DNA of 64,000 nt from Theropithecus gelada (Eukaryota > Chordata > Mammalia > Primates > Cercopithecidae): assembly GCF_003255815.1 (NCBI RefSeq), contig NC_037689.1, positions 26,949,527-27,013,526 on the forward strand, in the 5' to 3' direction. The notes under the pieces were generated by a model. It did not search any database and was not told the DNA's origin. It was given only the letters and a program-made list of their open reading frames with translations. Below are positions 57,296 through 64,000 of the stretch, piece after piece. The position numbers and the translations under genes were made by a program. Position 1 is the first letter of the stretch. The number at the start of each line of letters is the position of its first letter.

Positions 57296-58165
57296 TTATA
57301 TACATACATAATGTATATTCATATATATGATTATATAGGTTATATATGTGATATAATTATGTATTTGATATCATATATAATAATTATTATATAATTATTA
57401 TAATTTATTAATTATATAATTAATATATTTATTATACATTATATCACTATATACATTATATTATTATACATAATACACTATATTAATACTCTAATAGACT
57501 ATATTAAATATTATAATATTATATTATACTATTACAATACTATTTTATTTATATATATTATTTATAATAATATATTACAATATTTAATATAGTCTTCCAT
57601 ATTATGTGTTAGAATAATATATGAGTAAAATATAAGTATAATGTCAGTATATGTTATAATATTCAATATAATATATGATAAATTATACTAAATGATATAA
57701 TGTATCATTAATACATTATAAATTTTACCTTAAAATACATAATTTATAATAAATCATATATTGTATTAAATAATATATCATTTAATATAATATATAATGT
57801 ATATAATAGTAAATATTGTATTTATTATATAATGTAATACATATTATATTATATATTACATGCAATATTTAATGATATATAATGTGTACATTATTATCAT
57901 ATAATATGTCATGTAATATATTATACATAATAATGTATAATATATTAAATATAACATGTTTATATACTATATTATGAGGTACATATTATATATTATATAT
58001 GAATATAATAAAATATTATGTGATTATATTTTATATTATTATATGTAAATATATTACAATATATTATATATGAAGATATATAATAAGCTAATATTTTATA
58101 ATAATGTATAATATATGATATGTTATATATTCCTATACATGCATATTTATATATATATAATTTTC
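57296..58165. repeat. Long AT-rich array 3
   Basis: About 0.87 kb of ATATAATATTATA-type sequence. It starts exactly where the MER2-family element breaks off (after CATCTAGGTTTGTTA). Confidence 0.95.
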
Positions 58166-58636
58166 AAAAGGACTAAAACAATGTGCTCTCAATTTTTTTC
58201 TCCCCTTCCTATGTTAAATAAGTCAGAGCGATTAATAACTTGCTAGCTACACACCAGGTGCCAAGAAGGGGCACATGAATATAATGATACAAGACTTGGG
58301 GGAAATTGAAGTACAGGTTTGCCTTTAACCTTGATCTTATCCTTACTTAATTATCACACTCCGCTTCAAGGAAACCCTACAGCTCGATAAACTTATGTGT
58401 GAATTAGAAAAAGGCATCCGGTGTCCTGTGCAGACATAACTGTAGTCTGGGGAGCAAAGATTAGTAAACAGAGTAAAGCTAGATTTCAACCTGCACTGAC
58501 TCCCTTGGCCAGAAACTCCTTTGAAAATAACAACCTCCTTAAAGGATGTGTGGCCCTCCCCTCATATCACTTGCATGTTCTGAGGTTAATAAAAATTCAC
58601 CTGTACGCTAAAACTGTTAACAGAAAAACTAGACTT
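58166..58636. other. Anonymous sequence
   Basis: No repeat or gene supported. The 76-codon frame at 58421-58651 has no recognisable domain. Confidence 0.4.
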
Positions 58637-58886
58637 TGTAAAATATTTTAAAGAAGTTTATTCGGAACCAAATGAGTGACCATCATCCAGGAAGCCAGTT
58701 TCTGGAACTCCTGAGAAAGTGCACCCAAGGTGGTCAGATTATAGTTTGGCTTGACCTATTTTAGGGAGTCAAGAGTTAAAAATAAAGACAGCTATCAGTA
58801 CGTGGAAGGTATACATTGGTTTTACTCACAAAGTTGGAATATCTTGAAGCAGGGGCTTGCAGGTTATGGACGGGTTCAGATATTCT

Positions 58887-59051
58887 TATTTTATTTGTTT
58901 TAATGACAGGGAGTCTTGCTCTGTGGCCCAGGCTGGAGTGCAGTGGTGTGATCATAGCTCACTGCAGCCTGGAACTCCTTGATTCAAGCGATTCTCCCTC
59001 CTCAGCCTCCCAAAGTACTGGGATTACAGGCATGAGCTATCCTGCCTAGCC
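58887..59051 (-). mobile_element. Alu with internal deletion, antisense
   Basis: Right-arm text GGCCCAGGCTGGAGTGCAGT continues to CCTCAGCCTCCC and then jumps to AAAGTACTGGGATTACAGG of the left-arm head. About 130 bp is missing between the two copies of a shared motif, as in the copy at 9888. Confidence 0.85.
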
Positions 59052-59280
59052 AAGAGATTCTTTAAGTTGCAATTGGTTCAAGGAGTAAAGCTTTGTATAA
59101 AAATTTGGAGTCAGCAGAAAGGAATGTTTAAGATAAGGAAGTCTGTTAACCAGTATACATCGGGTCAGAGTGACCTGAAGGGGTGCAAGACTTAATGCTT
59201 GTCTGGCACAGCCTTAGGTCCTGTTTATAATTTGGTACCTTATTGTCACAAAGAGTCTGCTTTGTTAGTCTTGTGTCTAT

Positions 59281-59586
59281 TTTTTTTTTTTTTTTTTTTT
59301 TTTTGAGACAGAGTCTTGCTCTGTCACCAGGCTGGAGTGCAGTAGCATGATCTTGGCTCACTGCAACCTCCGATTCCTTGGTTCAAGCAATTCTCCTGTC
59401 TCAACCTCCCGAGGAGGTGGCATTACAGGCATGGACCACTATGCCCAGCTAATTTTTGTATTTATTTTTAGTAGAGATGCGGTTTCACCATGTGGGCCAG
59501 GATGGTCTCAATCTCCTGACCTCGTGATCAGCCCACCTCGGCTTCCCAAAGTGCTGGGATTACAGGCGTGAGTCACCGCGCCCAGA
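59281..59586 (-). mobile_element. AluS, antisense
   Basis: Full dimer with T24 tail. CTTGTGTCTAT (59270-59280) and CTTGTTTCTAT (59587-59597) are the target duplication. Confidence 0.95.
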
Positions 59587-59788
59587 CTTGTTTCTATTTT
59601 ATTTTAGCATTAATCCCGGTCAGTTGTTGTGCCTAAACTCCAAATGGGAGGGGTATAATGAGTTGTGTCCCACCTCCATTCCTGTCATGGCCAGGTATTT
59701 AGTTTTTCAGGTTTCTCTGGGGACCCTGGGGCCCAGAGAAGATCTGTTGAGTTGTTTGGAGAACTTAGGATTTTACTTTTGGTTTAAA

Positions 59789-60341
59789 GACCAAGCAAAG
59801 TCACATGATCCTGGAAGCAAGCAGAGAGTTCCTGGTTCAATGAATGGAGATCAAGGGTCAAGAAAGAGTGTCAGGGTCTGTCGCCATAATGGTACCCACG
59901 GTGAAGGTGCATCAGTCAGGACATAGCACAGAGAAAGACAGTGAGCAGCACCTGTTAGAGGCATTAATTCAGAAGTCTAGCATTGCACACAGCTCCCAGG
60001 TAGACAAAGGGCAATGACAAAGACCAGGATAATCCAACATGGCACCCAATGAACCATCTCTCCTTTATATCCAAGAGCCCAGAGTCCCTCCTTCACATCT
60101 TGGAGATAGAAACAAGAGACAGAAAACAGACAGAAACACTGCAAACAAGCAAACAAAACCTATTCACAGCACTGGACGAGACTGAGTTTAAATCCACGTC
60201 AAAGAGAGAGTTGATTTGTTTTTCTCTACTAACCAGCAGGTTAGGACATAAGAGGAAAAGCAAATTAATTCCAGAATAAATAAATTACATTGCTTTCTAC
60301 CCATCCAGGTAGCACTGTAAATAATTTTTTGAGCTTATTTT
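59789..60341. other. Anonymous sequence
   Basis: No element or gene recognised. The 112-codon frame ending at 59926 overlaps the LTR and has no domain. Confidence 0.4.
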
Positions 60342-60981
60342 TGTGAACCCAAAGGTATCTGAGAGAGGTCTTCATCGATTTGGAAAGCTAATTTTGCCCA
60401 TGACTCAGCCTTAGTAAGTCCTGATGACAAGTGCTCAAGGTGATCGGAGCTCAGCTTGGTTTATACATTTTAGGTAGACATGAGACATTGATCAATATGT
60501 GTAAGATGTACATTGGTTTGGTCCAGAAAGGCGGGAAAACTTGAATTGGGACCTCCAGGTCATAGGTAGATACGAGACAAAAGGTTGCATTCTTTTGAAT
60601 CCTTCAATGTCCTTTCACTGAATGCACGTTTTAGTCGGACTCAGTGAATCTGCATTTTTACAGTAACAATAGGGCAGAGGAAGCAATCAGATAAGCATTT
60701 GTCTCCGGTGAGCCTCAGAGGGGTGACTTCTGTCCAGCGCCTGTGAAGATAAGCGATCAGTTTACATTGCCAGGGTGAAATTCAACACAGCTGTTTTACG
60801 GTGAAGATATGGAGGCCCACAAGGAACTTCCATGTGGGAAAATTGTGACGTAGGTTTTCTATCTTTATAGTTGCCTTATTTAGGAATAAAATGGCAGGCA
60901 GGTGTGCCTCATGTAGTTCCTGGCTTAACTTTTCCCTTGGCTTGGTGATTTGGGGGTTCCGAGATTTATTTTCATTTCACA
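60342..60981 (-). mobile_element. ERV1-class LTR, antisense, longer relative of the 6062 copy
   Basis: The plus strand starts TGTGAACCCAAAGGTATCTG and ends TTATTTTCATTTCACA, with GCTTGGTTTATACATTTTAG and AGACATGAGACATTGATCAA shared with 6062-6514. About 190 bp more in the U3 (60610-60870) is absent from the shorter copy. No target duplication was read. Confidence 0.75.
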
Positions 60982-61776
60982 TATGTTATGTCAAGGGTAT
61001 AGTATGGCAAAGCATTAACAGAGATGTGTAGTCAAACAGTGATAAGAATAAGTGTCTCATCTTTGAACATCTTCTTTGTAGTCTGACATATGGGAATTAT
61101 TAGGATAACAAGGAAAGAGTGTATACTTAATTGCAAGAAAAGAGATGTGTCAAGGTGGGGAAGAAAGGTCAGCAGAGGACTGGATGTGGTGGGATAACTC
61201 AAATGTCAAGCCTTATTCCAGAGAGATGACCTTTCTCAAGTGCTGGGACTGGTCACAATTGTCCTTCCTCCTCTACCTCCCAAGAGTGCCTCTCATGATT
61301 TACAAGAAGTTTGCCTAACAACTAACTTTATTTCACAGAACCTTCAGTCCCAGAGGGGATTCATTTGTTAATGTATCTCTACCAGACGGAACAAAGTAAT
61401 TAAACCCTTTCCACTGGCATTGATGAAGCTCCCTGTGGGGGAATGGATAAAGTTTATAGGCAGAAACAGAAGTTGCAGCTCAGTCAGAGGCAAGGAGCCC
61501 CACTGATCCTTCCAGGATCGGGTGATGGGGACCCCAGAAAGATCATCTGATTATCTGCAAATTGAAGACATTGAGCCTTTCCTCTCTTCTCTCTCTCCAT
61601 GAATCCTGAACTATACTTTTAGGATGATGCACACAATTTCATGACTCCAGAATCTGTGCTTTATGGAAATGTGTGAAGAATCCTTAAACGAGAGAGAAAT
61701 ACATATCACATCTTCAAAAATAATTTTATTTCAAAGCAAATAATGTAAAATGTCACTTTACATTAAATAATCATAT
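60982..61776. other. Anonymous sequence
   Basis: About 0.8 kb without recognisable repeat or gene. Confidence 0.4.
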
Positions 61777-62597
61777 TGAGGCAGCATATTTCCCTGACCC
61801 CTTCATCAGACTTGCAGTGGAGGTGCCTCATTTACCCAGCCTGCAACTTTCAACTCCTTGTAGGAGCACGTGGGTCAGCAGGTGCGGGAGCCGGGGCGAG
61901 CACTTTTGGACACCGGCAGGAGATAACTCCATGTAGGCCCCGCGACAGTGTCTAGGGGGTGCCTGCGACCGCTGAAGCCCCAGAGGACATGTTACAGTGC
62001 TCTTTTAGCTTTGCCATCTGCGGATGGCTTAAGTGTTAACAGCTCAGTGGGCCCTCTGCCTTTTTGTGTGAGGCGCTGCCTTCTGCCAGCGAGGGCAAAG
62101 GGCAAGTGTGACAGCCTTTTGTATCCACACTCGTGGCACCTGAGCTCTTGTCCAGCATCCAGGAGAAATGAGATCACATGAACGAATTGAAGTATGGTGA
62201 ATGCGGGGGATTTTCCTGCTGATAAAAGTGGCTCTCATTGGGAAGGGGAGCTCAAAAGGGAATGGGGTGGGAAGATAGTGTTCCCCTGAAGTCCGGCTAT
62301 CTCCAGTTTGATTCTTTTCCAAAGTTTTGCTGTCAAGCCAAGCTGCCTCTCTCCGACCTCCAGACAAAGTCTCTGATGTCCAGCTGCTTCTCCTGTCTCT
62401 ACTGGCTGGGTCTGGGGTTTTCATAGGCACAGGATGGGGTGGGGTGGGACCTTCGGTGGTTTTGAAAAGGCAACATTTGAGCACGAAAACAGGGATGTCA
62501 GTTCTCACTTTCGGCCATGGTTTTAGGCTTGAGGGTGGGCTTTTATTGAGGACCTACCCTTTTCTGCCTAGAATTTCTCTGCCTCCTGCCTCTATCA
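61777..62597 (-). mobile_element. LTR10/HERV-I-type solo LTR, copy 4, antisense
   Basis: The longest and least eroded of the four copies: left end TGAGGCAGCATATTTCCCTG, CAGGTGCGGGAGCCGGGGCG, GGCCCCGCGACAGTGTCTAG, GATGGCTTAAGTGTTAACAG and right end CTCCTGCCTCTATCA. It retains CpG sites in U5. The 154-codon reverse frame across it is a chance frame in GC-richer sequence. Target duplication not readable. Confidence 0.82.
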
Positions 62598-62859
62598 TTG
62601 TATCAATATCATGATTGAAAGAAATGGATATGAATTATACCAAAACAAAGACAGAATGCCAACCATCTTTATGTTTAGGGACAATGGCTTCTCATTATGA
62701 CTGTTGCTTTTCCTTCCACTTTCTTTCTTATGTCCACTGTGCCTGTAGTTCTGTGACTGTGTGTAAGTATGTCTGCTTATTCACAAAGTCGCATGATACA
62801 AATTAGAGTAAAATGCATGGACTATTAATGTGTGCTTTGACACTATGATAATCCCATGC
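62598..62859. other. Anonymous sequence
   Basis: Nothing recognised. Confidence 0.4.
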
Positions 62860-63039
62860 GTTTACCCCTCCAATCAGCATATAGAATATTTTCATCACAG
62901 GAAAACTTTCTCCTATGCTCCTTCCAGCACTGGAAAGCAGGATTCTATTTTGTCTTAACATGGGTGGTTTGTTGCTTGTTGTTGAACTCCATATAATATA
63001 ATCTCAACACATAAATATACTTGCTATTGTGTCTGGTTG

Positions 63040-63212
63040 TTTTGTTGTTTTTGTTTGTTTTATAGAGACAAGGTGTTACTCTGTTGTCCAGGCTGGAGTG
63101 CAGTGGCACAATCATAGCTCATGGCAGCTTGGAAATCCTGGGCTCAAGCAATCATCCCCCTGCAGCCTCTTGAGGAGCTCAGACTACAGGTGTACAGCAC
63201 CACACCTGACTG
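63040..63212 (-). mobile_element. Alu monomer (FLAM-like), antisense
   Basis: A single arm from TATAGAGACAAGGTGTTACT to CACCACACCTGACTGG, with a TTTG-rich tail. No second arm. Confidence 0.8.
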
Positions 63213-63307
63213 GTGTCTTTCACCCAGTATAACATCTATGAGACTGACCCACGTTGTTTGTCCGTCAGTACTTGATTTTTCTTTTATTGGTGAGTAATAT
63301 CCCATTA

Positions 63308-63598
63308 GGCCAAGCATGGTGGCTCACGCCTGTAATTCCAGCACTTTGGGAGGCCGGGCAGATCACCTGAGGTCAGGAGTTCAAGACCAACCTAGGCAAC
63401 ATGGCAAAACCCGATCTCTATTAAAAATACAAAAATTAGCCGGGCCTGGTGGCAGGTGCCTGTAAACCCAGGTACTCGAGAGGCTGAGGCAGGAGAATTG
63501 CTTGAAACCAAGAGGCGGAGGTTACAGTGAGCCGAGATTGCGCCACTGCACTCCAGCTTGGGTGACAGAACAAGACTCCATCAAAAAAAAAAAAAAAA
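63308..63598 (+). mobile_element. AluS
   Basis: Complete dimer with head GGCCAAGCATGGTGGCTCAC and A16 tail. Confidence 0.95.
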
Positions 63599-64000
63599 CT
63601 CATTGTATAAAATATACTAAAATTTGCCTATGCATTTTCCTATTTAGCCTTTTTTTCCAAATATTATTTCCTGCACCCACTAAATTGATTATATAGTATT
63701 TCAACTTTATTCTGGTTGGAATTATGGAGATGAATATTGACTTTCAGATGTTAAATCCTCCTTAGGTTTCTGGACAAAATACATTTGGTCGTGATGTACC
63801 TTTCTCATATATTGCTGAAATTGATTTGTGAATGTGGTGTCTATTTCAAGGAAATTTTCCATGGTGACCACTTTATCCATTTGGTTATTGGAAGGAAAGC
63901 ATCCTTTTAATTATCTCTTGACCATGAAGCACAGGTGAAACATACTTTTTTAAATGGACTTACCAAAGAAAAACATATTAACCTCTTAAGTACACAGAAT

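Larger units (their letters stand above)
55248..57296 (+). mobile_element. MER2-family autonomous-type Tigger, interrupted and truncated
   Basis: The start TAGTCATGGGCCATGTAATG is the MER2 terminus. Element sequence covers 55248 to about 55830 and 56928-57296. Landmarks are GGTGGTCCCATGAGATTATA, CTTCCAGTGGGACAAGATGT, GAGCAACTTCCAGTCCTGCA and GTGTGTGGTAGGCTACACCA. The interval between holds an LTR with a nested THE1-type LTR. The last ~85 bp including the right terminus is replaced by AT array 3. Confidence 0.85.
58637..59788 (-). mobile_element. ERV1-class LTR, antisense, carrying two Alus (family not assigned)
   Basis: Segments 58637-58886, 59052-59280 and 59587-59788 form one LTR on the reverse strand, from the GGTTTA end near 59786 to the TGTAAAATATTTTAAAG end at 58637. 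GAGACCCTGGGG-like and GTGCAAGACTTAATGCTTGT blocks lie between. Related in its 3' half to the LTRs at 6062 and 60342. Confidence 0.6.
62860..64000 (-). mobile_element. L1M fragment, antisense, carrying two Alus; runs off the window
   Basis: Pieces outside the Alus (CCTCCAATCAGCATATAGAA, CACCCAGTATAACATCTATG, GTGAGTAATATCCCATTA, TTTGCCTATGCATTTTCCTA, GGTCGTGATGTACCTTTCTC) follow the reverse complement of L1 ORF2 into the 3' region. Confidence 0.65.

Noticed and set aside
62044..62508. 154-codon reverse frame with several overlapping frames
   Set aside because: Lies inside the LTR10-type LTR; solo LTRs do not encode protein and the frame matches no retroviral domain.
1..64000. CRISPR arrays, operons, tRNA or rRNA genes, phage or plasmid features
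   Set aside because: None seen. The repeats are dispersed primate transposons, not regularly spaced direct repeats, and I found no tRNA cloverleaf or conserved RNA-gene boxes outside Alu.

Overview
This window is primate nuclear DNA, most likely human or another ape/Old World monkey. It has about 26 Alu copies (J and S type, on both strands), L1M and L1PB/L1MA 3' ends, MaLR LTRs (THE1, MST, MLT1), an HERV-L type LTR (MLT2), ERV1 solo LTRs including four that I recognise as the LTR10/HERV-I type, and Tigger2, MER2, MER8-like and MER5A DNA transposons. This combination occurs only in primates. Family names were assigned from memory of consensus sequences, not from a search.

I found no protein-coding gene, tRNA, rRNA, snRNA or CRISPR array. 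The open frames present (longest 177 codons) are either translations of repeats or chance frames in AT-rich DNA. The window reads as intergenic DNA or the interior of a very large intron. The nearest things to coding remnants are transposase-derived frames in the Tigger elements (5.4, 51.9 and 55.5 kb) and a possible retrocopy of an unidentified mRNA near 1.3-1.86 kb.

Layout. 0-7.7 kb: an L1M 3' end, an AluJ, an MLT1 LTR split by a THE1-type LTR with an exact 5-bp target duplication, a Tigger2/MER28 copy, and an antisense L1 split by an ERV1 LTR with a 4-bp duplication. 7.7-8.7 kb: first long AT/CA-rich array. 9-16.5 kb: MER2, MLT1, an MST LTR, a folded-back pair of Alu heads and several Alus. 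16.5-21 kb: mostly anonymous sequence. 21-32 kb: L1, L2, MLT1 and a dense Alu cluster. 30.3-36 kb: an antisense L1 carrying two nested solo LTRs, then two LTR10-type solo LTRs in the same orientation. 38.8-39.9 kb: second AT array. 40.9-54.3 kb: MLT2, more L1, a second copy of the 30.4-kb LTR family, a CpG-rich LTR, a long imperfect hairpin, a third LTR10-type LTR, MLT1, Tigger2 and MER8-like copies. 55.2-58.2 kb: a MER2-family Tigger that holds an LTR, which itself holds a THE1-type LTR, and that ends in the third AT array. 58.6-64 kb: LTRs, Alus, a fourth LTR10-type LTR and antisense L1.

There is no gene system to describe, and I see no strong candidate for a new molecular system. The observations most worth following are an about 41-bp-stem hairpin at 48.14-48.25 kb; three roughly 0.9-1.05 kb AT-rich arrays within 51 kb (a fragile-site-like layout), two of them touching MER2 sequence; a 62-bp segment duplicated into one of those arrays; a folded-back Alu head; and solo LTRs whose target duplications can be read directly.
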